Origin: an uncultured Bacilli bacterium
GTDB taxonomy: Bacteria; Bacillota_I; Bacilli_A; RF39; UBA660
Length of the DNA stretch: 64,000 nt
Direction of reading: 5' to 3'
Assembly (NCBI GenBank): GCA_934100165.1
Contig: CAKOPN010000002.1
Location: 62,001 to 126,000 of the forward strand
The first letter of the stretch is position 1, and each line of letters starts with the position of its first letter. Under the pieces are notes generated by a model, which had not been told where the DNA came from, ran no database searches, and worked only from the letters and a program-made list of their open reading frames with translations. Positions 50,407 to 58,937 of the stretch are shown in pieces. A program made the position numbers and the translations under genes.

Positions 50407-53304
50407 ATGGATGAAAAATTAGCACAATTTGAGGCAAATTTTAGCGTTCTTGATAGATATGGAGTAAAAATAACTGATGAAGAATATATAACAAACCCTG
50501 CAATAGGTAGGGATCAACAGATAAAAGAACTAATATTGATACTTTTGACTCCTGAGAAGTCTGCAATTTTAATAGGTAAACCAGGTATAGGTAAAACTGC
50601 TATAGTAGAAGGTCTTGCTTATAGAATGCAAAGAAATGAAGTTCCTGATGCACTTAAGGGATACACGATAATAAACCTTAAAACAGCATCTTTACTTGGT
50701 ACAATGCCAAGTGGTGAAAGTAAAGTTCAAAAGATGATCGATGAATTAAAAACACGTGACAAAGTAATTTTGTTCATTGATGAAATTCATATGCTTATTG
50801 GTGCGACTGACTCATCTTCTCTTGACTTTGCTAATATATTTAAAGAAGGGCTTGGACGTGGTAGTATTAAAGTAATTGGTGCTACTACTACAGAAGAGTA
50901 TGAAAGATATATCTTACGTGATAAAGCATTTACTAGACGTTTCCAAAAAGTAGAAGTTCCAGAGCCAACTCGTGAAGAAACTATTCAAATAATGATGGGA
51001 ACACTTCCTAAGTTTGAAAAACAAACAGGAAGAAAAATGAAATATACCCCTTTTATTCAAGAGAGAATTATGAGCTTTATCGTTGATATTACTAGTGAAT
51101 ATAAAAGAGTATTTGCACTTGGTTCTAGATATCCAGATGTATGTTTGACTCTCTTGAAACAAGCATTTTCTTATACAGTTTATGATAACCGTGAATATAT
51201 GGATATTTTTGATATAAGAAAAGCGATAGAAAACTCAAAAAATATATATCCAGATGTAATAAAGAAAGAATTACCTAATTTTGATAAAATGTTTAATGAT
51301 ATCATTCTTGAAGAAAAGGGCGAAAAGCCAATTGAAGAGTGGAGAAAAGATACTTCTCCTATTAGAAGCGAAGTTGATGAGAATTATTCTTCTAATAATT
51401 CTAATAGTACTCCTCAAAATTCCAATAGATATGATATTTTATCTGATTTTAATAGTGATACAAGTGGCGATAGTGGAAATAGAAGAAATAGCAATGATGA
51501 AAATCTTCAAAAATTAGGGGATATTCCAGACATGGTTGATGGGGCAGAATTAAAAAATAGAAGGCCTGTACAAAAAATATTGAGTGGAAAGTCTATGAAA
51601 AAATTTGCCAAGATAGGACCGGCTTCTATTTCTAGTAGCTTTAAAGATAATTTTAATAGTAAAAGTGATGCTGGTAACTTGGATGAACTTTTACTATCTG
51701 GGGACATAGGTGTAATAAAAGAAAAAGATCCTAATTCATATATGCCAACTTCATATTCTGTTACAGATGAATTAAAACCAAATGGTACTAATGATATATT
51801 GCTTGGCTCTCCTATACAAAGTACAATAAAATATAATAATGATGAGGAAATCTCTGAACAAGAAGCTTATAAGTCAGATAATAGATATTCTAAAGATATA
51901 GATCCAAACAATAGGTCACTTATAATAAATAATGATTATGTGAAAGAAAATTCTGAAGATGGTGAGTTTGGCAAAAAAGAACTTATCGATAATTTTCTTT
52001 TGAGTGGTAGAAGCAATCAAGCTGTTTCTTCAGATGAAGATAATATTCGTTATATGGAAGAATATAAAAATGGAAACGTTCAAAATCCTAAGAAGATTGA
52101 TTTAGTAGAATTAAATCCTAACTTTGAAAAATCAGAAAGCTTATTTTATAATGATCAAAATAACCAAATACCTGTTGAACAAGTTAATTCTGATGAAATG
52201 GCTGAAAGTGTTAAACCAGTTGAACCTGAAGTGAAAGAACCCATTTCTTATCAATCTGAAGAAAAGCAAAAAGCTGAAAATAAGGCTAAAGATAATTATG
52301 ACTTTATCCAAAAATATCTTAAACCTTGGGAAGGTGGTAATAGTACTGATAGTATAAACGAAAATAGTAATAGCAATTCAAATTACTACCAAAACCAAGT
52401 AGGAAATGTAGAAGGTGAAAATTCTACGGATATATTTGGACAATTACTTGTGCCACATGGTAATATGAAAATTAAAGATGGACAAATAATTGATGATTTT
52501 TCTACTTCTTTTAAAACTTTACCAAATGATAAGCCAACGTCAAATATAGAAAATACAGATTTTGTTCAAAAATATTTAAAGCCAAGAGATGCTTCTGGCA
52601 GCATTAAAGAAGAAGATGTTAACAGTGAACCTGTTATGAATGAAACTGGAGGCAAGCAATCATTTATTGATTTTGGCTCTAGTACTTCAAATGAAAATAA
52701 AATAGGTGATACTTTTAATCTTAATAACAAGACTTTTGAAAAATATTTAGAAAACACTACAGAGCCTGTTGAACCAGTTCAAAATGATGAGTTTATTTCT
52801 GATAGACCTGATATACCAGGAAGAAAGTGGAAATTCCTTGGAGATTATGTTGATACTTCTATAGAAGATAGACCAGTTGAATCAACTAGAGATATTTCAA
52901 AAGATAGAAATTTATATAGTGATTATGAACAAGAAAAACTTCAAAATCTTCCATCTAGTGAATTTATCAACTTTAATGATTTGAAATCAGGTAAACTTGA
53001 TGATAAAGAAACATCTAAATTTATAATGCAAACTGGCAATGAAGATAAAAATATGAGTACAAATATGAATATAAATAACAATGTATCTAATCAATTCTTG
53101 GAAGTTCCTACAAAAAGAGAAATATCTCCTAGTAATACACCTGTTATAGATACTAATAATAATGTTACTAATATTTCTAATATAGCTAATAGTGCAAGTA
53201 ACAATAATGATAATTATGCAAATAATATGATGATAAATAATATTAAACTTGATGAAAATGTTAGTGACAATGATAACTTCTTTGATGATTTTTATGATGA
53301 ATAA
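50407..53304 (+). CDS. ClpB/ClpC D1-like AAA+ ATPase with long disordered tail
   Basis: AGGAGGAG precedes the ATG. Residues 1-310 form a single AAA+ module like the first ATPase domain of ClpA/B/C: Walker A G-K-P-G-I-G-K-T (57-64), Walker B V-I-L-F-I-D-E (120-126), sensor G-A-T-T, and arginine finger in A-F-T-R-R-F (174-179). The Clp N-domain, middle domain and second ATPase domain are absent. The remaining ~650 residues are Asn/Ser/Asp/Glu-rich and predicted disordered. They contain a repeated short motif, F-[IV]-Q-K-Y-L-K-P, at about 633 and 719 and a variant F-E-K-Y-L-E near 777. It looks like an ATPase recruited to partners through tail motifs. Function unknown. Confidence 0.8.
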   Translation: MDEKLAQFEANFSVLDRYGVKITDEEYITNPAIGRDQQIKELILILLTPEKSAILIGKPGIGKTAIVEGLAYRMQRNEVPDALKGYTIINLKTASLLGTMPSGESKVQKMIDELKTRDKVILFIDEIHMLIGATDSSSLDFANIFKEGLGRGSIKVIGATTTEEYERYILRDKAFTRRFQKVEVPEPTREETIQIMMGTLPKFEKQTGRKMKYTPFIQERIMSFIVDITSEYKRVFALGSRYPDVCLTLLKQAFSYTVYDNREYMDIFDIRKAIENSKNIYPDVIKKELPNFDKMFNDIILEEKGEKPIEEWRKDTSPIRSEVDENYSSNNSNSTPQNSNRYDILSDFNSDTSGDSGNRRNSNDENLQKLGDIPDMVDGAELKNRRPVQKILSGKSMKKFAKIGPASISSSFKDNFNSKSDAGNLDELLLSGDIGVIKEKDPNSYMPTSYSVTDELKPNGTNDILLGSPIQSTIKYNNDEEISEQEAYKSDNRYSKDIDPNNRSLIINNDYVKENSEDGEFGKKELIDNFLLSGRSNQAVSSDEDNIRYMEEYKNGNVQNPKKIDLVELNPNFEKSESLFYNDQNNQIPVEQVNSDEMAESVKPVEPEVKEPISYQSEEKQKAENKAKDNYDFIQKYLKPWEGGNSTDSINENSNSNSNYYQNQVGNVEGENSTDIFGQLLVPHGNMKIKDGQIIDDFSTSFKTLPNDKPTSNIENTDFVQKYLKPRDASGSIKEEDVNSEPVMNETGGKQSFIDFGSSTSNENKIGDTFNLNNKTFEKYLENTTEPVEPVQNDEFISDRPDIPGRKWKFLGDYVDTSIEDRPVESTRDISKDRNLYSDYEQEKLQNLPSSEFINFNDLKSGKLDDKETSKFIMQTGNEDKNMSTNMNINNNVSNQFLEVPTKREISPSNTPVIDTNNNVTNISNIANSASNNNDNYANNMMINNIKLDENVSDNDNFFDDFYDE
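52303..52755 (+). repeat. Short protein motif repeat in AAA+ tail
   Basis: The eight-residue motif F-[IV]-Q-K-Y-L-K-P is coded at 52303-52326 and 52561-52584, with a diverged F-E-K-Y-L-E at 52735. Each is preceded by Asp/Thr and followed by a Gly/Ser- or Thr/Glu-containing stretch, as in short docking motifs. Confidence 0.6.
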
Positions 53305-53305
53305 G

Positions 53306-53341
53306 AAAAACGGCTTCAATTTAATTTGAAGTCGTTTTTTA
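53306..53341. terminator. Bidirectional terminator
   Basis: A stem AAAAACGGCTTCAA/TTGAAGTCGTTTTT with T-runs on both strands lies between convergent genes. Confidence 0.88.
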
Positions 53342-53590
53342 TATCATGTAATTACCATTGTAATTTGTATCATTAGATAAGTTTGAGATAGGCATAGGTT
53401 TTATATTATTGTTTGGACTTATTTTTCTTTCTAGAACTTTGACAGCTCTTTCTAAATTAGTTAGCCTTTCATTTATCATTTGAATTTCTTTTTTACAATG
53501 ACAAGTATTATTATTGTTGTTACAATTACAACCGTAATTGTTTCCTCCATTATCGAATGGTGGCATAAAATATGGCATTTGATTATTCAC
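53339..53590 (-). CDS. Small Asn/Cys-rich protein, possible spore-associated
   Basis: The 83-residue protein starts at GTG with AAGGAGG 7 bases upstream. The N-terminal third is Pro/Gly/Asn-rich with cysteines and histidine (C-N-C, C-H-C), then comes a short coiled coil (I-N-E-R-L-T-N-L-E-R-A) and an Asn-rich end. Composition recalls small spore coat proteins, and a SigK/SigE-like promoter lies upstream. No family is recognised. Confidence 0.55.
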   Translation of the reverse strand: MNNQMPYFMPPFDNGGNNYGCNCNNNNNTCHCKKEIQMINERLTNLERAVKVLERKISPNNNIKPMPISNLSNDTNYNGNYMI

Positions 53591-53612
53591 TTTTAATCCT
53601 CCTTATTCGTTT

Positions 53613-53639
53613 TATTATATGCATTTTATAGACTGTTGT
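53613..53639 (-). promoter_or_regulatory. Candidate mother-cell (SigK/SigE-like) promoter
   Basis: On the minus strand, AC is followed after 16 bp by CATATAATA, which fits the SigK consensus AC-N16/17-CATANNNTA. It lies 22-50 bp upstream of the small Asn/Cys-rich gene. The same stretch could be read as a weak sigma-A -10. Confidence 0.35.
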
Positions 53640-53647
53640 GCTATAAT
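53639..53647 (+). promoter_or_regulatory. Extended -10 promoter of trmB
   Basis: TGcTATAAT, 16 bp before the trmB ATG, so the mRNA leader is only about 10 bases long. Confidence 0.55.
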
Positions 53648-53663
53648 TATACGTGGTGATTAA

Positions 53664-54299
53664 ATGAGGCTTAGAAATGTTAAAAACAAAGAAGAAATAA
53701 TGAACTCTTCTAGTTTACTTGTACGTGATGAAGCAAAGTATAAAGGAAACTGGAAAAGTTTGTTTAATAATGATAATCCTATATATATAGAAATAGGTAT
53801 GGGAAAAGGTGATTTTATAATAGGAAATGCACTTAATAATCCTAATATTAACTATATAGGTATAGAAAAATATGATAGTGTTATGGCACGTGCGATTGAA
53901 AAAATTAAAGATGATATTCCAAATTTACGTTTAGTTAGAATGGATGCTAAAGATATAGAAAATGTTTTCTATAAGGAAGTTGATAGAGTTTATTTAAATT
54001 TTTCTGATCCATGGCCTAAGAAAAGACATGCTGAAAGAAGATTAACAAGTAATACATTTTTAAAAAAATATGATTCTATCTTTAGAAATAATATGGAAAT
54101 ACAAATGAAAACAGATAATATTTCTTTATTTGAATTTTCTTTAGTTAGCTTAAGTAATTACGGTTATATTTTAACAGAAGTATCACTTGATTTACATAGC
54201 TTACAAAAAGAAGACAATGTAATGACGGAGTATGAAAGAAAATTTTCAAGCGTGGGAGTTAGAATAAATTATCTAGCTGCTACTAAAAAAGTTGTATAA
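53664..54299 (+). CDS. trmB: tRNA (guanine-N7-)-methyltransferase
   Basis: The 211-residue SAM-dependent enzyme shows E-I-G-M-G-K-G near residue 42, G-I-E-K-Y near residue 72, and the TrmB signature N-F-S-D-P-W-P-K-K-R-H-A-E-R-R-L near residue 115. It methylates G46 of tRNAs. The GGTGA ribosome-binding site is 6 bases from the ATG. Confidence 0.96.
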   Translation: MRLRNVKNKEEIMNSSSLLVRDEAKYKGNWKSLFNNDNPIYIEIGMGKGDFIIGNALNNPNINYIGIEKYDSVMARAIEKIKDDIPNLRLVRMDAKDIENVFYKEVDRVYLNFSDPWPKKRHAERRLTSNTFLKKYDSIFRNNMEIQMKTDNISLFEFSLVSLSNYGYILTEVSLDLHSLQKEDNVMTEYERKFSSVGVRINYLAATKKVV

Positions 54300-54353
54300 T
54301 TTACAAAAAAAGTGTTAAAATTATGTTATTATATTAAATTATTTGATATAATT

Positions 54354-54362
54354 ACAGTAGAG
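54354..54362 (+). promoter_or_regulatory. Extended -10 promoter
   Basis: TGaTATAAT, 10 bp before the lipoprotein start (-35 not clear). Confidence 0.5.
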
Positions 54363-54372
54363 TAGGTGTAAT

Positions 54373-55032
54373 ATGAAAAAAATAATATTTTTGTTTACCT
54401 TGCTTATTCTTTTTACAGGCTGTACTGTGAAGAATATAAATGACTATGAAATAAATGAAGTTATAAATGTTTCTTTGAGCGGTTATAACTATAAACCAAA
54501 TACATTTTATGATGGTTATAAGTTTTACTTGCCAAGAGGAATAAAAATAGTCGATAAAAAAGATTATAATATTAAATTTTTATCAGGAAGTAATTACTAT
54601 TATCTTTATGTTGATGTTGTTTCTTATTATCATAAAAAAGAAATAAATTATACAGTAAATGACAATTTATACTTATCTAAAAAGATAAACTATAAGGGTA
54701 AGAATGGTTATATAGAAATTACTGAAAAAGATGATAATAACTATTTAGTTATTATATGTTACAATTATTCTAGGATAGAAGCAATTGTAGAAGAAAAAGA
54801 TTTGAATACTACAATAAATGATTCAATTAAAATATTATCTTCTATGTATTATAATGATAAAATACTTAGTACAATTATAGGAGATAATATTCTTAACTAT
54901 GATGAAGAAGAGTTTAATTTGTTTGATTCAAAGAGAAAAGACGGAACGTTCCTTGATTATATTGAGGAATATGATGTCTATGATGATACCAACGATAAAA
55001 AAGACAATAATATAATTGATTCGGAAAGATAA
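54373..55032 (+). CDS. Lipoprotein, unknown function
   Basis: The 219-residue protein has a signal peptide with lipobox L-F-T-G-C (Cys17). The outer domain is Tyr/Asn/Lys-rich and ends in an acidic tail. It starts a four-gene unit with an FtsY-like-headed protein, a YtxG-like and a YtxH-like protein. No family is recognised, although similar small lipoproteins occur beside division genes in Bacilli. Confidence 0.65.
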   Translation: MKKIIFLFTLLILFTGCTVKNINDYEINEVINVSLSGYNYKPNTFYDGYKFYLPRGIKIVDKKDYNIKFLSGSNYYYLYVDVVSYYHKKEINYTVNDNLYLSKKINYKGKNGYIEITEKDDNNYLVIICYNYSRIEAIVEEKDLNTTINDSIKILSSMYYNDKILSTIIGDNILNYDEEEFNLFDSKRKDGTFLDYIEEYDVYDDTNDKKDNNIIDSER

Positions 55033-55050
55033 AATGAGGAAGGTGCTTTT

Positions 55051-56085
55051 ATGGGATTTTTTGATAAACTAAAAAACGTATTTTTTGAGGAAGAATATGT
55101 AGAAGTAGAAGAGTCACCAGTTAAAAAAGAAAAGGTTACAGTAGCGAAAAAAATTGAAACTCCAGAGGTAACAAGAAGAGTTAGAGAAGAAGTAAAACCT
55201 CCAGTAGTTGCAAATGAAGTTAAAAGAGAAGAAGTAGTAAGAGAGGTTAAACCAGAACCAGCTGTTTCTGATTTTAGATTTCCAGTTACTTTTGATGACA
55301 AAGATTTTGAAGTAGAGGAAAAGAAAGAGGCAGTTAAGGAGGTTCCTGTAGTAGAGCCAAAACCTGTTATGAAACCTGTTAAACAAGTTGTGGAAGTTCC
55401 ACTTTATGAAAAAAGAGTTACTACAGAAAGTTCTTATACTTCAGTTTATTCAAATGCTAATAATAATCATAACAATGAAATGGATTATCATGGATTATAT
55501 GAAGGTGGAGAAAAGAGAGATAAAAAAAACAATTTTACTCCATCACTTATAATTTCTCCAGTATATGGAATTTTGGATAAGAATTATAAAAAGGAAGAAA
55601 TCGTTTCTAAGAAAGAAATTAGACTTTCCGTTTCTTCATCTAAAAAGGTTGATCTTGATTCTGTTCGTGAAAAGGCTTATGGTGATTTAGCAAATGATAT
55701 TACAGCATCAATGAATGAAGAAGAACCAGTTGAAAATGAAAAGAAAGAACCTGAAAAGGTAAGCAAGAAAACACAAGAAGATTTTGATAATTTACTATAT
55801 GATTTAAATGAAGATGAATCTCCTAAAGTTAAGACTGTTACTATGGGTGATGCTGAAGAATATTTTAATGATTTAGGTTTAGAATATAATGTGGATTATA
55901 AAGTAGAAAAAGATTCTTCTCCTAGCGAAGTAAAAAAAGTTACTAGAAGATCTGAAAAGAATAAGAACATTGAATCGGAAGATATTATAGATAGTACTAA
56001 AGATGATACAAAAGATAAAGAAAATGATGATAATAGTAATCTTTTTGATCTTATTGATTCAATGTATGATGATGATAAGGAGTGA
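55051..56085 (+). CDS. Highly charged protein with FtsY-like amphipathic N-terminus
   Basis: AGGAAGG precedes the ATG. The 344-residue protein begins M-G-F-F-D-K-L-K-N-V-F, almost the same as the membrane-targeting start of FtsY (M-G-L-F-D-K-I-K-K-I-F) at 63741. Val/Lys/Glu/Pro-rich low-complexity sequence (20-120) and a conserved-looking linear motif L-I-I-S-P-V-Y-G near residue 170 follow, then an acidic helical end. No GTPase domain is present. It may be a peripheral membrane adaptor for cell division or envelope assembly. Function inferred only from layout. Confidence 0.6.
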   Translation: MGFFDKLKNVFFEEEYVEVEESPVKKEKVTVAKKIETPEVTRRVREEVKPPVVANEVKREEVVREVKPEPAVSDFRFPVTFDDKDFEVEEKKEAVKEVPVVEPKPVMKPVKQVVEVPLYEKRVTTESSYTSVYSNANNNHNNEMDYHGLYEGGEKRDKKNNFTPSLIISPVYGILDKNYKKEEIVSKKEIRLSVSSSKKVDLDSVREKAYGDLANDITASMNEEEPVENEKKEPEKVSKKTQEDFDNLLYDLNEDESPKVKTVTMGDAEEYFNDLGLEYNVDYKVEKDSSPSEVKKVTRRSEKNKNIESEDIIDSTKDDTKDKENDDNSNLFDLIDSMYDDDKE

Positions 56086-56089
56086 TTAG

Positions 56090-56404
56090 ATGGAGTTCTT
56101 GGGACAAGTTATGCCAATATTATTGTACTTCTTAGGAGCAGTGTTACTTTTTGTAATAATTCTACTTTGCTTAAAACTTGTAGATACTGTTGAAAAAGTA
56201 AATGTTCTGCTTGATGATATAACAGCTAAATCAAAGTCTTTAGATAACCTTTTTGGTGCTATTGATTCTGTTGGAGATACTATATCATCAATAAACTTAA
56301 AATTTGTAAATACAATTGCAAGTATAGTTGGCAAGATTTTCAAAAGAAGAAAAGCAAAGAAAAATATTGAAGAAGATTTAGAGGAGGAAGAGGATTATGA
56401 GTAA
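56090..56404 (+). CDS. DUF948/YtxG-like membrane protein
   Basis: The 104-residue protein has an N-terminal membrane helix (about 7-29), followed by a coiled-coil-like amphipathic helix and a Lys-rich then Glu-rich tail. The design and its adjacency to a YtxH-like gene match the YtxG/YtxH arrangement of Bacilli. It overlaps the next gene by 8 bp. Confidence 0.7.
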   Translation: MEFLGQVMPILLYFLGAVLLFVIILLCLKLVDTVEKVNVLLDDITAKSKSLDNLFGAIDSVGDTISSINLKFVNTIASIVGKIFKRRKAKKNIEEDLEEEEDYE

Positions 56405-56816
56405 AAAATGTGGTTTAGGTAAATTTGTACTTGGAGTAGCAGTAGGAGCTGGACTTGGAGTTTTATTTGCACCAAAAAAAGGTAGTGAAACAAGAGAAGA
56501 TTTAAAAAATCTTTTTGAAGAAATGTTAAATAAAGCTAAAAACATTAAAGCTTCTGACGTTAAAATGGCAATTGAAGAAAAAATTGAAGATATTAAAGCA
56601 GGGCTTGCTGATTTAGATAAAGAAAAAGTACTTTCTATTGCTAAAGAAAAAGGTGCTCAATTAAAAGCTAAATGTGAAGACTTAGTAATATATGCTAAGG
56701 AAAAAGGAACTCCTGTAGTAGAAAAAACTGCTGAAAAGTTAAGACTAAAAACAATAGATGTTGTTAAAAACGTTTTAGATAAGTTAGAAAAAGCTGAACC
56801 AAAAGCAGCAAAATAA
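56397..56816 (+). CDS. YtxH domain protein
   Basis: The 139-residue protein begins with the YtxH signature: a Gly-rich hydrophobic helix (G-V-A-V-G-A-G-L-G-V-L-F) followed by A-P-K-K-G-S-E-T-R near residue 26. The rest is a long amphipathic Lys/Glu/Ala helix. Members are small membrane-associated stress or envelope proteins. Confidence 0.88.
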   Translation: MSKKCGLGKFVLGVAVGAGLGVLFAPKKGSETREDLKNLFEEMLNKAKNIKASDVKMAIEEKIEDIKAGLADLDKEKVLSIAKEKGAQLKAKCEDLVIYAKEKGTPVVEKTAEKLRLKTIDVVKNVLDKLEKAEPKAAK

Positions 56817-56824
56817 TGTTAATT

Positions 56825-56848
56825 AAGGGGCTTGTATAGCCCTTTTTA
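56825..56848 (+). terminator. Rho-independent terminator after ytxH-like gene
   Basis: The stem AGGGGCT/AGCCCTT with a short loop is followed by a T-rich run. Confidence 0.75.
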
Positions 56849-56868
56849 TTTGTTTAAAGAGGTATATT

Positions 56869-57339
56869 ATGAAAGATGTAGTTAAACTTTTAATAAAACT
56901 TAATAAGACGGTTTCAACGATGGAGTCTTGTACTGGTGGCTGTATAGCTAATGAAATAACTAATGTTCCTGGTGCTAGTGATATTTTTAAATTTGGTGCT
57001 GTTACATATGCAAATGAATTTAAGATTAAGATGGGTGTTGATTCAAAGATAATTGATAAGTATTCAGTTTATAGTATGGAGACAGCTGTTGATATGGCAA
57101 AGAAAATAACTTCTTTTACTTTATCTGACTATGGAATAGGGGTAACTGGTAAACTTAAAAGAAAAGATAAAAATAATTTATATAGTAGTGATAATCTTGT
57201 GTTTATTAGTATTTATGATAAAAAATTAGATAAAAGTTATAATTATAGTTATGAAGTTGTTAAAAGTACTAGAGCAAGTAATAAAAAGGATTTAGTTAAA
57301 TTTATAGAGAGTAAATTTATGATGATACTAAGTAAATAA
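56869..57339 (+). CDS. CinA-family nicotinamide-nucleotide amidohydrolase PncC
   Basis: The 156-residue stand-alone CinA C-terminal domain has the catalytic M-E-S-C-T-G-G near residue 18 and the P-G-A-S-D-I-F segment, then V-T-Y-A-N-E-F-K. The usual T-G-x-A-G-P loop is replaced by V-T-G-K-L-K-R-K-D-x-N-N, a variant that occurs in part of the family. It deamidates NMN to nicotinate mononucleotide in NAD recycling. AAGAGG precedes the ATG. Confidence 0.8.
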   Translation: MKDVVKLLIKLNKTVSTMESCTGGCIANEITNVPGASDIFKFGAVTYANEFKIKMGVDSKIIDKYSVYSMETAVDMAKKITSFTLSDYGIGVTGKLKRKDKNNLYSSDNLVFISIYDKKLDKSYNYSYEVVKSTRASNKKDLVKFIESKFMMILSK

Positions 57340-57340
57340 A

Positions 57341-57370
57341 AAAGCTTCCACATTTATCGTGGAAGTTTTT
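57341..57370. terminator. Bidirectional terminator
   Basis: A perfect 11-bp stem AAAGCTTCCAC/GTGGAAGTTTT with A/T-runs on both sides. Confidence 0.9.
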
Positions 57371-58839
57371 TATTTAATTTTTCTTAATGTTTCGTCGTAA
57401 GTTTGTGCTTTAGATTTTCTATATCCCGTTATATCTTCTAATAGTTTGTATTTTAATGCTAGATCTATACATTTATGAACAATTTCATCTCTGTCCCAAG
57501 CATAGCGTGATGAATCTATCATAGTACCACCATTAGGTAAGAAAATTCTTTTAGCACCATCTGAAGTTATAAAGCCTTTGTCTTGCTGTGCTTTATCTAC
57601 ATATGTTATTCTGTTATGACTTCTGTTACTTAAAAGAGTGAAATTTATTTTGTTTAGTGGATCTGTTGTGTTTTGCGTTCCACTCCAACCAGCTGATGCG
57701 AATGTTCTTCCACTTAATGGATGATGTACTTCGCTTCTTTCAATAATCGGACTTTTAGAGTGGCATAACATTCCTAAATATGTTGAATATGTTTGTTCAC
57801 CGTCTTCGTTTCGATATTTAAACCCGGTTTGATTTTTTGCCATATAATTTCTATCGTTATCTGTTAATATTTTACCATCTATAAGTCCTCTTGATAGTTT
57901 TGTCATATCTTCTATATTTGAGAAAAGACCAGCATGCCCACTCAAAATACCTTCAGGCTGTCCTAGTATTCTTGCTTTTTCATCAGTTGATATACCAGGA
58001 GTAGCATTAGTTCTTATTATAAAATTACCATCTTTGTAATATCTACCATCATAGTTACTATTTGCAGTATTCTCAAGTTTTTTTTCTGGTACTTTTACAA
58101 ATGTATTTTCCATGTTTAATTCTTTTAGGATTACTTCATTTAAAAAGTCATAATATTTCATTCCGCTAGCTTTTTCAATAGCATATTTTAAAATCATTGG
58201 CGCAAAGTCATTGTATACATTAGCACCATATGGTAGTTCTTTTCTTTCCGCAGTAAATAGTATTTTTTCAGCTTCTTCTTTTGATTTTGCTTGATCTATT
58301 CTTTCTTTAGTTCCTATTGGTTCAAAAGTTAATAAATCAAATATTGTAACGCCTTTTAATTCAGTGAATTCAGGTCTATATTTAGTAATATCATCGTCTA
58401 GATTTATCAAACCCATTTCTACAAGTTTAAGTGTTGAAAGTGCTGTAAAAAGTTTTGAACAAGATGCTAGATCAAAAATTGTATCTTTATGCATAGATTT
58501 GAAACTAGGCATAAACACTCCATACTTTTTCTCTGTTTCTTGTCTGTTACCGATTACTAAAGTTTCTTGAAAGCTTTCTGTTCCATAACTTATTACTGCT
58601 CCAGGAGTCATTTTACGATTTAACACAAAATCTTTTAAAGCTTCTTCAATTTGTGACTTTTTAAATAAATCTTCTCTTAGTTCTTCTATGCTAGCATCTT
58701 TGTTATTTTCAAGTGTTTCCTTTACATCATTTAATAAAGCTTCATATTGTTTTCTTGAATATAAATTCATTTGTGTATCGTTGGCCCCAATATTTTGATT
58801 TCTATAAAGTTCATCTACAAATTTGTCATAATTAGCCAT
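57370..58839 (-). CDS. Beta-lactamase-fold serine hydrolase, cytoplasmic
   Basis: The 489-residue protein has S126-C-S-K129 (SxxK) in D-L-A-S-C-S-K, a Y-N-D second motif (Y-x-N-like) near residue 210 and A-G-W-S-G-T near residue 390 in place of KTG. This is the class C beta-lactamase/esterase family (PF00144 type). An unusual helical N-terminal extension of about 70 residues precedes the fold, and no signal peptide is visible, so it probably acts in the cytoplasm on an unknown ester or peptide. GGGGGG and the ATG at 58839 fix the start. It is transcribed divergently from tyrS. Confidence 0.8.
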   Translation of the reverse strand: MANYDKFVDELYRNQNIGANDTQMNLYSRKQYEALLNDVKETLENNKDASIEELREDLFKKSQIEEALKDFVLNRKMTPGAVISYGTESFQETLVIGNRQETEKKYGVFMPSFKSMHKDTIFDLASCSKLFTALSTLKLVEMGLINLDDDITKYRPEFTELKGVTIFDLLTFEPIGTKERIDQAKSKEEAEKILFTAERKELPYGANVYNDFAPMILKYAIEKASGMKYYDFLNEVILKELNMENTFVKVPEKKLENTANSNYDGRYYKDGNFIIRTNATPGISTDEKARILGQPEGILSGHAGLFSNIEDMTKLSRGLIDGKILTDNDRNYMAKNQTGFKYRNEDGEQTYSTYLGMLCHSKSPIIERSEVHHPLSGRTFASAGWSGTQNTTDPLNKINFTLLSNRSHNRITYVDKAQQDKGFITSDGAKRIFLPNGGTMIDSSRYAWDRDEIVHKCIDLALKYKLLEDITGYRKSKAQTYDETLRKIK

Positions 58840-58867
58840 TATATAATTCCCCCCATTAGTGAGCTAC

Positions 58868-58896
58868 ATTGTACCATAAAATCGTTAAATTGTCAA
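58868..58896 (-). promoter_or_regulatory. Sigma-A promoter of the serine hydrolase gene
   Basis: On the minus strand TTGACA (58896-58891), 17-bp spacer, TGgTACAAT ending at 58868. It lies back to back with the tyrS promoter. Confidence 0.8.
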
Positions 58897-58903
58897 AAAC
58901 TGT

Positions 58904-58931
58904 TTGACAACATTATATTTTATGCTAGAAT
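58904..58931 (+). promoter_or_regulatory. Sigma-A promoter of tyrS
   Basis: TTGACA (58904-58909), 16-bp spacer, TGcTAGAAT (58923-58931). Confidence 0.8.
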
Positions 58932-58937
58932 ATATTT

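Noticed and set aside
55114..55386. Minus-strand open frame of 90 codons opposite the FtsY-like-headed gene
   Set aside because: The Phe/Asn/Tyr/Trp-rich product arises from the opposite strand of Lys/Glu/Val codons and has no ribosome-binding site.
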